Assembly: GCA_002413345.1 (NCBI GenBank)
Contig: DHWU01000048.1
Coordinates: 11,789-18,612, forward strand
Direction of reading: 5' to 3'
DNA: 6,824 nt
From: Propionibacteriaceae bacterium UBA5174
GTDB taxonomy: Bacteria; Actinomycetota; Actinomycetes; Propionibacteriales; Propionibacteriaceae
The position numbers and the translations under genes are program-made. Below, piece after piece: positions 1-6,072 of the stretch. The notes under the pieces are model-generated. The model saw only the letters and a list, made by a program, of their open reading frames with translations, did not search any database and was not told where the DNA came from. Numbering within the stretch: position 1 is the first letter of the stretch; every line of letters starts with the position of its first letter.

Positions 1-590
1 CGCACATATGGGGACGGGTCGCCAGCAGCGACAGCAGCGCCGTCCAGGGTCAGACCACGAGCATCACCGGCGGCTGCGATTTGGTCAGACAACGCCCGCA
101 CCCCAGTCAGCCCCGAGCCGGACACCGCCTGGTAGGTGGCCACTTTGAGCCGCAACAGCCCGGCTTCGTCATGCAGCGGTTTGAGCACCGGCATGGCCGC
201 CATCGTGGTGCAATTCGGGTTGGCGATGATCCCCTTGGCCGGGTTCAGCGCGTCTTCGGGGTTCACCTCGCTGACCACCAGCGGCACCGCGGGGTCCTTG
301 CGCCAAGCCGAAGAGTTGTCGACCACGATGCCACCAGCAGCAACCACTCTGGGCGCGAACTCTCGCGAAGTGCTGGCCCCGGCCGAGAACAGCGCCAGGT
401 CCAGTCCGGCAAAATCGGCGGTAGCGGTGTCTTCGACCACAATCTCGCCACCTTGCCAAGGGAGCTTCTGCCCGGCCGAGCGGGCAGAAGAGAAGAATCT
501 GATCTGATCGATGGGAAAACCCCGCTCAGCCAGCAAGGTTCGCATGACCCCGCCAACCTGACCGGTTGCTCCAAAAACACCTACATGCAT
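1..590 (-). CDS. asd: Aspartate-semialdehyde dehydrogenase, N-terminal part (cut by left edge)
   Basis: Cytoplasmic enzyme that reduces aspartyl-4-phosphate to aspartate-4-semialdehyde with NADPH, at the branch to lysine/diaminopimelate, threonine and methionine. Read on the minus strand from ATG 590-588, the protein begins MHVGVFGATGQVGG, the glycine-rich dinucleotide-binding loop (residues 4-14). A FFSSARSAG segment follows (32-40), then DNSSAWR (91-97), and NPNCTT (124-129) containing the catalytic cysteine C127. About 196 of the family's roughly 340 residues are present; the C-terminal part lies beyond base 1. The start gives the family's usual N-terminus with no extension. There is no clear Shine-Dalgarno sequence; a TAGGCT box at -12 to -7 suggests a leaderless message. 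The gene follows the CPBP gene on the same strand after a 116-base gap. The aspartokinase gene that often precedes asd is not upstream here. Confidence 0.96.
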   Translation of the reverse strand, partial: MHVGVFGATGQVGGVMRTLLAERGFPIDQIRFFSSARSAGQKLPWQGGEIVVEDTATADFAGLDLALFSAGASTSREFAPRVVAAGGIVVDNSSAWRKDPAVPLVVSEVNPEDALNPAKGIIANPNCTTMAAMPVLKPLHDEAGLLRLKVATYQAVSGSGLTGVRALSDQIAAAGDARGLTLDGAAVAAGDPSPYV

Positions 591-596
591 GGGTAC

Positions 597-602
597 AGCC
601 TA
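597..602 (-). promoter_or_regulatory. Putative -10 element of a leaderless asd promoter
   Basis: On the minus strand TAGGCT lies at -12 to -7 relative to the A of the asd start codon (base 590), followed by six bases and then ATG. This matches the actinobacterial TANNNT -10 consensus at the spacing seen for leaderless transcripts. No TTGACA-like -35 box is found 16-19 bases upstream. The assignment rests on motif and spacing only. Confidence 0.45.
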
Positions 603-706
603 CCTGCGCGCCTTCCCATGGCTGCCGCTGCCTCAGCCGTCAGCCCCGTCCCAAGGAGGGGGTAAGCGGCGTCCAATGCTGGAGTGGGGAATGCCAACCC
701 GCGAAG

Positions 707-1486
707 TCAGAGCCAGTCCACCAAGGGTGCCAGCAGCGAGTACCCCACAAAGGCGAACAGATCGAGCAAGAAGTGGGCCACCACCAGCGGGCCGACCCGC
801 TTGAACTTCAGATAGGCCAGTCCGAAGACCAGTCCCATCACCAGGTTGCCGAGGAAACCGCCAAAGCCCTGGTAGAGGTGATAGCTGCCGCGCACCACCG
901 CGCTAGAGGCCACGATCACCCAGATCGGCCAGTTCAGCTGCCCGGCTCGGACGAACCAGAAGCCGAGCATGATCACTTCTTCCAGCACGGCCGCAGTCAC
1001 TGCAGCCCCGACCAGTACCGGCACCGTCCACCATTGGTCGCTCAGATTGGCTGGCACCACATTGGTGTTGATTCCCAGCTGTCGAGCCAGAAAATAGAAC
1101 CCGAGCCCGGGGATCCCAATGATCGCGGCCATCGCAAGTCCTGCGACCAGATCGAATCTTGGACGCCGCAAATCGAATCCAATTCGGCCAGCATCCCCAC
1201 TGAGTCGCAACAGGTACAGCGCTAGCACGACCGGCACCAACGGAAACAGCAAGCCAGCCGCTTGGTAGGCCAAGTCGAGCCAGGGCCGATCTGGGGTGTA
1301 CGAGTTGTTCAGACTGGTGGTCTGCTGCCCCAGCGGAATCTCTTTGGTGAGCTTGTCGATCAGAGATAGCGCCGAATACACCGCCGATTTCCCTAGCGAG
1401 AGCCCCAGAATCAACATCAGTTCAATTCCGGGAAGATAGCGAGGACGGGGTTGGTCCAATGTGCCCGTGACCGAAAGCTCACTCAT
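707..1486 (-). CDS. CPBP-family intramembrane protein (putative CAAX-like protease)
   Basis: A 259-residue polytopic membrane protein starting MSELSVTG, with hydrophobic segments near residues 21-43, 73-93, 112-134, 153-178, 186-198, 210-226 and 232-255. It belongs to the CPBP/Abi family (Rce1-like intramembrane metalloproteases). Its motifs are E169-E170 in a VLEEVIML stretch, RGSYHLYQG (199-207, with H203) and VAHFLLD (236-242, with H238 and D242). The classical first motif is EExxxR, and here the arginine position is leucine (L174). Several actinobacterial members have a similar EEVxxxG form, so this may be a subfamily feature rather than loss of activity. The substrate is unknown. I chose ATG 1486 rather than an upstream in-frame start because AGGGAG sits six bases before it and the longer version would extend through the upstream gene. 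Its start overlaps the upstream isomerase-like gene by 8 bases, suggesting translational coupling. Confidence 0.88.
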   Translation of the reverse strand: MSELSVTGTLDQPRPRYLPGIELMLILGLSLGKSAVYSALSLIDKLTKEIPLGQQTTSLNNSYTPDRPWLDLAYQAAGLLFPLVPVVLALYLLRLSGDAGRIGFDLRRPRFDLVAGLAMAAIIGIPGLGFYFLARQLGINTNVVPANLSDQWWTVPVLVGAAVTAAVLEEVIMLGFWFVRAGQLNWPIWVIVASSAVVRGSYHLYQGFGGFLGNLVMGLVFGLAYLKFKRVGPLVVAHFLLDLFAFVGYSLLAPLVDWL

Positions 1487-2300
1487 TGCCTGCTCCCTGA
1501 CCAAGATGTTCGCGGGCAAAGGCGAGCGCTTTAGCCAGCACGTCAGTGCGCTCTTGGGCAGACACTCCGCGAGTGCTGACTTCAACCGAGACCTGCCCGG
1601 CAAATCCAGATCGAGCCAACTCGGCCAAGACTGCAGCCGGGTCTTGATCTCCTTGGCCCGGAAACAGGTGGTCGTCAGTGGCCGAGTTGGTGCCATCAGT
1701 CAGGTGAACATGACTGAGGCGTTCCCCCCAGCAATGCACCAAGTCCAGCGAACGCTGGCGAGCGATTGCCGCATGCGACAGATCCAGGGTGAGGTGGTCA
1801 CAGTCAAGTAGGGCGCAGTCCCAACTCGGTGCGTAGGCCCGCACTTCACCGCCGCCGGGGCCACGCCAGGGATACATATTTTCCACGGCGAAGATCAGTC
1901 CGGTCTGTGCCGCCAGTTGCCGAATCCCAGTGGTGAATCCGTCGGCATAGCTTCGTTGCCACCTGAATGGAGGGTGCACCACCACCACAGCGGCACCCAG
2001 TCGTTGGGCAGTGCGTCCGGCCCGCTCAAGCTTTCCCCACGGATCAGTGCCCCAGACGGCTTGGGTGATCAGCAGCGTTGGCGCGTGCACTGCGGTCACC
2101 GGCAAGCGGTGGTAATCACTGAGCTCAACCAAGGTGTCGAGATCGGCCGATGCATCATCGATTCCGACCATGATTTCGAGGCCGTCGTAGCCCAACCGTG
2201 AACCTAGTGCGAACGCTGCTGCGGTCGATTCCGGATAGACCGAAGACGACGACAAAACCACCTTCGCGACATCGCCTTCGGTGTTGGTCACAACCACCAT
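1479..2300 (-). CDS. Sugar phosphate isomerase/epimerase-like TIM-barrel protein
   Basis: A 273-residue cytoplasmic protein of the AP endonuclease 2 / xylose isomerase-like TIM-barrel superfamily (PF01261 type). Likely divalent-metal or active-site residues lie at the ends of successive strands: E42 in GLEIMVG, H72 in VHAP, H109 in VVHPPF, E140 in AVENMYP, D173 and H176 in LDLSH, H197 and H199 in HVHLTDG, H211 in HLFPGQGD, and E240 in VSVEVS. Members act on sugars, inosose-type polyols or other small carbonyl compounds, so the substrate cannot be read from sequence. ATG 2300 has no Shine-Dalgarno sequence. The first 13 residues precede the usual VVLSSSSVYPE core, so GTG at 2261-2259 is an alternative start. 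It is the first gene of a two-gene unit with the CPBP gene, with which it shares ATGAGTGA. The upstream neighbour is divergent, so a promoter is expected in 2301-2394. Confidence 0.85.
   Translation of the reverse strand: MVVVTNTEGDVAKVVLSSSSVYPESTAAAFALGSRLGYDGLEIMVGIDDASADLDTLVELSDYHRLPVTAVHAPTLLITQAVWGTDPWGKLERAGRTAQRLGAAVVVVHPPFRWQRSYADGFTTGIRQLAAQTGLIFAVENMYPWRGPGGGEVRAYAPSWDCALLDCDHLTLDLSHAAIARQRSLDLVHCWGERLSHVHLTDGTNSATDDHLFPGQGDQDPAAVLAELARSGFAGQVSVEVSTRGVSAQERTDVLAKALAFAREHLGQGAGNE
1493..1498 (-). promoter_or_regulatory. Ribosome binding site for the CPBP gene
   Basis: On the minus strand AGGGAG lies six bases before ATG 1486, inside the end of the upstream isomerase-like gene. It fixes the start of the CPBP gene and is the clearest Shine-Dalgarno sequence in the window. 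This fits an internal operon gene, unlike the first genes of transcription units here, most of which lack such a site. Confidence 0.65.
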
Positions 2301-2394
2301 GGTAGGCGAGGGATTGCGCTCAGCAACGCGTCCCAGAGAGCCGTGAATCAGGCTCGATTTCGCGGACGGGGCAGGCTATGGCAACAATGGCCTC

Positions 2395-3030
2395 ATGCAT
2401 GTCGACCATCTGACCTTCGCAGTAGGCCCCAAAGGACTCAAAGCAGAGGCAAAAAGACTCGGCGAACTGCTCGGCGAGGAGTTCATCAACGGTGGTTTCC
2501 ACCCCCGCTTCGGCACCCAGAATCGGATCTTGCCGTTAGCTGATGGTCGCTACCTCGAAGTAGTCGAGGTACTGGAACACCCCGCCGCAGACAAAGCAGC
2601 CTTCGGACAGGCCGTACGCGCGCGTTCCGAACTAGGCGGAGGCTGGATGGGCTGGGTTGTCTCCGTAGACGATCTGAGCCCCTTCGAAAAGCGTTTGAAC
2701 CGCGAAGCGGTTCATGGCTCGCGGCACTTCCCCGACGGCAGACTGCTCGAGTGGGAGCAGATTGGCGTTCGTGGGCTACTGGCTGACCCGCAGCTTCCCT
2801 ACTTCATCAAGTGGGGTTCTGACCCGTCGGTGCTCCCGAAGGCACTGCCCGGCAATATCAGGCTTACCGAGCTCGAAATCGCTGGCACCCGGGATCGCGT
2901 CGAAGAGTGGCTGGGCATCGATCTTGACGAAGTATTCGATAACGTCCAGATCAAGTTCACCTCACCGCACGGCCAGCCGGGCATCGAAGCAGCAGTCTTC
3001 GAAACCAAGTCAGGACCAGTTCGAGTCTGA
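2395..3030 (+). CDS. VOC family (glyoxalase-like domain) protein
   Basis: A 211-residue protein of the vicinal oxygen chelate superfamily, closest in appearance to the glyoxalase-like PF13468 group. It opens with MHVDHLTFAVG, where H5 is the usual first metal-ligand position. HPRFGTQNRILPL follows (36-48), then DGRYLEVVEV (50-59), where E55 is a second ligand candidate. The middle has GWMGWVVSVDDL and a PDGRLLEWEQIG stretch, and the second half (about residues 150-211) gives another beta-alpha-beta module, GNIRLTELEIAG onward. The reaction and substrate are unknown, and it need not be a lactoylglutathione lyase. ATG 2395 gives the family's expected start. No Shine-Dalgarno sequence precedes it, and an imperfect -10 box AACAAT lies at -12 to -7 (2383-2388), so the message may be leaderless. 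radA follows on the same strand after 51 bases, and the two could be co-transcribed. Confidence 0.87.
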   Translation: MHVDHLTFAVGPKGLKAEAKRLGELLGEEFINGGFHPRFGTQNRILPLADGRYLEVVEVLEHPAADKAAFGQAVRARSELGGGWMGWVVSVDDLSPFEKRLNREAVHGSRHFPDGRLLEWEQIGVRGLLADPQLPYFIKWGSDPSVLPKALPGNIRLTELEIAGTRDRVEEWLGIDLDEVFDNVQIKFTSPHGQPGIEAAVFETKSGPVRV

Positions 3031-3068
3031 GGTGCCCAGCTTGGCGCTGAGGTGTCAGACCTAGCCCC

Positions 3069-3074
3069 TAGCGT
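3069..3074 (+). promoter_or_regulatory. Possible -10 element upstream of radA
   Basis: TAGCGT matches TANNNT and lies at -13 to -8 from the proposed radA ATG at 3082, one base off the ideal leaderless spacing. A TTGGCG at 3041-3046 is too far away (22 bases) to be a good -35 box. There is no Shine-Dalgarno sequence before ATG 3082. This is a weak call, because radA could also be read from the VOC gene's transcript. Confidence 0.25.
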
Positions 3075-3081
3075 TACTGGC

Positions 3082-4482
3082 ATGGCAAAGAACCACGACC
3101 AGTACCAGTGCTGCGAATGCGGGTGGACGACCCCACGTTGGGTTGGCCGCTGCGGCCAATGCCAGGCGTGGGGCAGCGTGGCAGCCACCTCGGCCCCAAA
3201 GACTGGAGTCAAGTCGGCACCTCCGACGCGGCCAGCCTTGCCGATCAGCGAGATTCCGGCGGACGAGGCTCGGGCTATCCCCACCGGGCTCGGCGAACTC
3301 GACCGCGTATTGGGCCATGGGCTGACCCCTGGTGCGGTGGTGTTGTTGGCCGGTGAACCCGGCGTTGGCAAGTCAACTCTGCTCCTAGAAGTCGCGGCCG
3401 AGTGGGCCAAAGCAGGTCGGCGCACCCTCTATGTCAGTGCTGAGGAATCTGCTGCCCAAGTGCGGCTTCGCGCCGAGCGGACCGGCGCCTTACATCACCT
3501 GCTCTACTTTGCGGCCGAATCTGATTTAGCCACCGTGCTTGGCCAGATCGAGCAGATCACGCCTGAGTTGTTGGTGCTCGACTCGGTCCAGACCGTGCAA
3601 GTGCCCGGCACTGATGGCGTTCCTGGCGGAGTGGCGCAGGTGAAGGAAGTCACTGCAGCCTTGGTGAGAGTGGCCAAACAGCGGGCCTTGCCGGTGATGT
3701 TGATCGGCCATGTCACTAAGGAAGGCACCGTGGCTGGCCCGCGAACCCTGGAACATCTGGTTGATGTAGTGCTGACCTTTGAAGGCGAGAACCACAGTGG
3801 ATTTCGGATGCTGCGAGCAACCAAGAACCGTTTCGGTCCAGCCGATGAAGTCGGCTGTTTTGAACTCACCGAATCCGGAATCACCGAAATCACCGACCCC
3901 AGCGGGCTCTTCACCTCCCCTCGCGCGGGCACCACTGCGGGCACATGTTTAAGCATTTCGCTGGCGGGGCGGCGACCACTATTGACCGAGGTACAGGCTC
4001 TTGTTGCGCCCAGCTCCGCGCCAGTTCCCCGTCGCATCACTCACGGCCTGGACTCAGGACGCGTTTCAATGATCCTGGCGGTGTTGCAGCGCAGAGCTGG
4101 CGTCCGGTTACACACCAAGGAGGTTTACACCTCCACCGTTGGTGGAGTTCGAGTCAACGACCCGGCCACCGATCTCGCGACTGCAGTCGCTGTCGCCTCA
4201 GCCGCTTTGGACCAGCCGACCAGCGATCAAGTGATCGCCTTGGGCGAAGTGGGCCTTTCAGGAGAGTTGAGGGCGATTCCAGCGCTGGGTCGCCGGCTCA
4301 GTGAGGCCGCAAGGCTGGGCTTCAAACTGGCTTTAGTACCTCCGGCAGTTGGCTTAGTGGCACCACCGGGACTGCGGGTACTTGAGGTGGCAACCGTGGC
4401 CGAAGCGCTGCAAGCCCTCGGGCTGCACCGTGCCAAGTCTGAACAGCGAAAAGTGCGGCTGAGCGTGGCCGAGGCTGGTTGA
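3082..4482 (+). CDS. radA: DNA repair protein RadA
   Basis: A RecA-like ATPase that promotes branch migration in homologous recombination, processing D-loops and stalled forks on the nucleoid; 466 residues, normal for the family. Domains in order: an N-terminal C4 zinc finger (C10, C13, C24, C27; CECGW...CGQC); the ATPase core with Walker A GEPGVGKST (91-99) and Walker B LLVLDS (163-168); HVTKEG (210-215); the RadA-specific KNRFG motif (248-252); and a C-terminal Lon-protease-like domain (about 285-450) used for assembly. All key residues are present, so the protein should be active. ATG 3082 is preferred because homologues begin MAK-x-Y-x-C; an in-frame GTG at 3052 would add ten residues. 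It lies 51 bases after the VOC gene and converges on the membrane-protein gene ending at 4543. The c-di-AMP synthase gene disA, which often follows radA in actinobacteria, is not here. Confidence 0.97.
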   Translation: MAKNHDQYQCCECGWTTPRWVGRCGQCQAWGSVAATSAPKTGVKSAPPTRPALPISEIPADEARAIPTGLGELDRVLGHGLTPGAVVLLAGEPGVGKSTLLLEVAAEWAKAGRRTLYVSAEESAAQVRLRAERTGALHHLLYFAAESDLATVLGQIEQITPELLVLDSVQTVQVPGTDGVPGGVAQVKEVTAALVRVAKQRALPVMLIGHVTKEGTVAGPRTLEHLVDVVLTFEGENHSGFRMLRATKNRFGPADEVGCFELTESGITEITDPSGLFTSPRAGTTAGTCLSISLAGRRPLLTEVQALVAPSSAPVPRRITHGLDSGRVSMILAVLQRRAGVRLHTKEVYTSTVGGVRVNDPATDLATAVAVASAALDQPTSDQVIALGEVGLSGELRAIPALGRRLSEAARLGFKLALVPPAVGLVAPPGLRVLEVATVAEALQALGLHRAKSEQRKVRLSVAEAG

Positions 4483-4542
4483 TTCTCTTCTGTGGCAACG
4501 ATCGCGATTGCGCCATTGCCGGGCAAGGTGATCTCGGTGCGG

Positions 4543-5187
4543 TCAAGCTGCTTTGCTGATTTGCATCACCAGGGTGGCCGGCTGTGCCCCAGTCAATGCC
4601 GCTTTGGCCACATAGGTGCCCGCTCCAAGCGCGTCCTTGGCTGCACCACAAGTGGCTTTGGAACGGACTCCGGTCCAGGTGATATCCAGCTCGGTGCCCT
4701 CCTGCGGTTTCAGGGTAATCGTCTTCGACGGCACCCATTTTGCGCAATCGCTGGTGCTCCAGATGCGGTCGTTTCCGCTCACAACAGTGAGAGTGAAGTT
4801 CGTCGCAGACACAGCAAGAACGCAGCTGTCAGCGCTGGCATTGGTGAACGATGCCTTGAACGGCTGAGCTGCGCCCACAGCCAGCTTTTCATATCCCGAC
4901 AAGGCCACCTGAATCTGCTCGACTGGGCACTGAGTGGGCGCCACCGACACCGAACTACTTGCTGCTGCACTGGGCGCTGAGTTCGCAGGTTCAGTGGCGA
5001 CCGATACTGCGGTAGCGGCTGAACCAGTCAGTTGAGTCTGCGGAGATTGAGTCTGCGGAGCGCCCTTGGGCCAAACCAGCCAGACCAGCCCGATCACCAA
5101 CACCAGCACCAACGCCACCACCAAGATTCGGCGCCGCCAGTAGACCGATGTGGGTTCCGAGCCCGTGGGATGTAGCAACGAACTCAT
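4543..5187 (-). CDS. Single-pass membrane protein with four-cysteine extracytoplasmic domain
   Basis: A 214-residue protein of unknown function. A short positively charged cytoplasmic start (WRRR at 17-20) leads into one transmembrane helix (about 21-39), so the rest should lie outside the membrane. Residues 41-85 are a low-complexity Ala/Ser/Thr/Gln/Pro linker. Residues 86-214 form a probable beta-sandwich domain with four cysteines (C87, C122, C148, C180) that could form two disulfides. It has an IWSTSDC segment, a DITWTGVRS segment and a final GTYVAKAAL strand, a pattern typical of small actinobacterial Ig-like secreted domains. By position near radA and by architecture it may correspond to the mycobacterial Rv3587c-type protein, but that is inference. 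There is no lipobox: the first cysteine is far from the helix. The 60 bases between its stop and the radA stop show no convincing terminator. The start has no Shine-Dalgarno sequence but has a -10 box at leaderless spacing. Confidence 0.82.
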   Translation of the reverse strand: MSSLLHPTGSEPTSVYWRRRILVVALVLVLVIGLVWLVWPKGAPQTQSPQTQLTGSAATAVSVATEPANSAPSAAASSSVSVAPTQCPVEQIQVALSGYEKLAVGAAQPFKASFTNASADSCVLAVSATNFTLTVVSGNDRIWSTSDCAKWVPSKTITLKPQEGTELDITWTGVRSKATCGAAKDALGAGTYVAKAALTGAQPATLVMQISKAA

Positions 5188-5193
5188 GGGCTC

Positions 5194-5199
5194 AGGCTA
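5194..5199 (-). promoter_or_regulatory. Putative -10 element of a leaderless promoter for the 4543-5187 gene
   Basis: On the minus strand TAGCCT lies at -12 to -7 from the start codon at 5187, followed by six bases and then ATG. It is nearly identical in sequence, and identical in position, to the TAGGCT box of asd. No -35 box is evident, and no Shine-Dalgarno sequence lies before the start, which agrees with leaderless transcription. Confidence 0.45.
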
Positions 5200-5306
5200 G
5201 GCGGGCCCGACTTTCAGTAGGGAACACCACGCCGCTCGGTTCAGACTTACCCGATCGCGGCGGCTCACGCCGACGAGGTAAGTTTGGCGCTACCAACAAA
5301 CCATTT

Positions 5307-5310
5307 GAGG
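5307..5310 (+). promoter_or_regulatory. Ribosome binding site for the DUF4190 gene
   Basis: GAGG lies five bases before ATG 5316, separated by a run of five C. It supports this start over an in-frame ATG at 5148, which would add 56 residues overlapping the divergent gene's start. A TAAGTT box at 5279-5284 could be the -10 element of a promoter giving a leader of about 25 bases, but no -35 is visible. Confidence 0.5.
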
Positions 5311-5315
5311 CCCCC

Positions 5316-6017
5316 ATGACCTACGAGACCAGCCCTGCCGACTCGAACCTGAGCGGCGACCCGACGGTGCCATTGGGAACTGAGAGTGACCTCACCCAAC
5401 CTGAAACTCGCATTTCCGGGTCCTTTTTCGATCTGCCCGACAGCAATGACTACCCAGACTTCAGCTACGACCAACCTTCGCTGATCGAACCAGTAAAGCC
5501 TGCTGACACCGTCGCAGCGGCACCCGTCGTTGAGGTCCCCGTCGTCCGAACCCAACCACACCCAGCACCCAGGCCGCACTCCGAAGGTGCGGGCCCGCGC
5601 CAGTGGGCTGACCAACCAGCACCAGCGCCTTACTCGCCCGCCCCTTATTCGCCCGCCCCTTACTCGCCCACCCAGCAATACGCGCAGTACCAGCCTTACC
5701 CGACCCCAACCGGTATCCAGCCTCATCAGTACGCCTATTCTCAGTTCAGCCCGATGAATCCTGAGCACCCGTCTGCGACCGCCTCTCTAGTTCTTGGCAT
5801 TGCCGGGCTGTTCCTCGCCGTACCTGGCCTCTCTCCGGCCGCGTGGTACCTGGGCGCAAAGGGACGCAGAGAGATCGCGGCCAATCCCGGTCGATGGAGA
5901 CCAGGCGGATCGATCACCGCTGGCTACGTCCTTGGGATTATCGGCACTCTTTTGTGGGCGCTTGGGATCATCTGGTTCGTCTTGGTGATAGTCATCGCCA
6001 TCGTAAGCAGCGTCTAA
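5316..6017 (+). CDS. DUF4190 domain-containing membrane protein with Pro/Tyr-rich N-terminus
   Basis: A 233-residue protein of unknown function. Residues 1-150 are hydrophilic and probably disordered: first acidic (many D and E up to about 60), then rich in P, Y, Q and A, with three exact APYSP repeats (104-118) followed by QQYAQYQPYPTPTG. Residues 153-233 are the DUF4190 region: PSATASLVLGIAGLF begins the first transmembrane helix (about 156-180), a short basic loop follows (AKGRREIAANPGRWRPGG, 181-198), and the second helix fills about 200-231. Such proteins are common in actinobacteria, where the Pro/Tyr/Gln tail is usually cytoplasmic. Some related small membrane proteins are linked to cell-envelope or division processes, but nothing here shows a role. 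The gene stands alone, divergent from the membrane-protein gene at 4543-5187 and convergent with clpC, with a strong hairpin just after its stop. Confidence 0.87.
   Translation: MTYETSPADSNLSGDPTVPLGTESDLTQPETRISGSFFDLPDSNDYPDFSYDQPSLIEPVKPADTVAAAPVVEVPVVRTQPHPAPRPHSEGAGPRQWADQPAPAPYSPAPYSPAPYSPTQQYAQYQPYPTPTGIQPHQYAYSQFSPMNPEHPSATASLVLGIAGLFLAVPGLSPAAWYLGAKGRREIAANPGRWRPGGSITAGYVLGIIGTLLWALGIIWFVLVIVIAIVSSV
5625..5669 (+). repeat. Three tandem 15-base units encoding APYSP
   Basis: Three in-frame 15-base units (5625-5639, 5640-5654, 5655-5669) encode APYSP three times inside the disordered segment of the DUF4190 protein. The units differ only by synonymous changes (GCG or GCC for Ala, TAC or TAT for Tyr), so the protein repeat is exact while the DNA has begun to diverge. 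Confidence 0.85.
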
Positions 6018-6019
6018 AC

Positions 6020-6059
6020 AGCAAAGTGGCCGGACCCAAACAGGTCCGGCCACTTTGCT
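6020..6059. terminator. Probable bidirectional terminator hairpin between the DUF4190 gene and clpC
   Basis: A perfect 17-bp inverted repeat: the left arm at 6020-6036 (AGCAAAGTGGCCGGACC) pairs with the right arm at 6043-6059 across a 6-base CAAACA loop. It starts two bases after the DUF4190 stop codon and ends 13 bases before the clpC stop, so it can serve transcripts arriving from both sides. Neither side has a long T run: the plus strand continues CGTCTTCGTC and the minus strand GTTTAGACG. This is common for actinobacterial terminators. Confidence 0.85.
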
Positions 6060-6072
6060 CGTCTTCGTCGAA

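Noticed and set aside
581..619. A 12-codon open frame on the minus strand (ATG at 619-617, TAG at 583-581) overlapping the asd start, like an upstream regulatory ORF.
   Set aside because: It has no ribosome binding site and no recognisable leader-peptide composition. If asd is leaderless, as the -10 box suggests, this frame would not be transcribed. Short frames like this are expected by chance.
81..665. Long plus-strand open frames across the left end of the window.
   Set aside because: They are antisense shadows of asd, whose minus-strand frame shows clear family motifs including the catalytic NPNCTT. The plus frames show no recognisable domain.
1487..1696. A 70-residue N-terminal extension of the CPBP protein starting at 1696.
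   Set aside because: It would lie wholly inside the isomerase-like gene, has no membrane or family features, and the internal ATG at 1486 has a good ribosome binding site.
3052..3081. An in-frame GTG start for radA giving a ten-residue extension (MSDLAPSVTG).
   Set aside because: RadA proteins normally begin MAK with the zinc finger about ten residues later, which fits ATG 3082; the extension has no family match.
4483..4542. A terminator between the convergent radA and membrane-protein genes, with short GGCAA/TTGCC arms and an ATCGCGAT palindrome.
   Set aside because: The arms are only about five bases with poor spacing and there is no T run on either strand; not supportable as a terminator.
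4483..4545. On the minus strand just past the stop of the 4543-5187 gene, another frame reads DRTEITLPGNGAIAIVATEE, which looks protein-like and suggested a frameshifted C-terminus.
   Set aside because: The annotated protein already ends with a natural final beta strand (LVMQISKAA). The other frame soon runs antisense to the radA coding region. Alternating hydrophobic residues there can arise by chance opposite coding DNA.
5148..5315. A 56-residue N-terminal extension of the DUF4190 protein starting at 5148.
   Set aside because: It would overlap the start and promoter of the divergent gene, its composition is not protein-like, and ATG 5316 has a GAGG five bases upstream.
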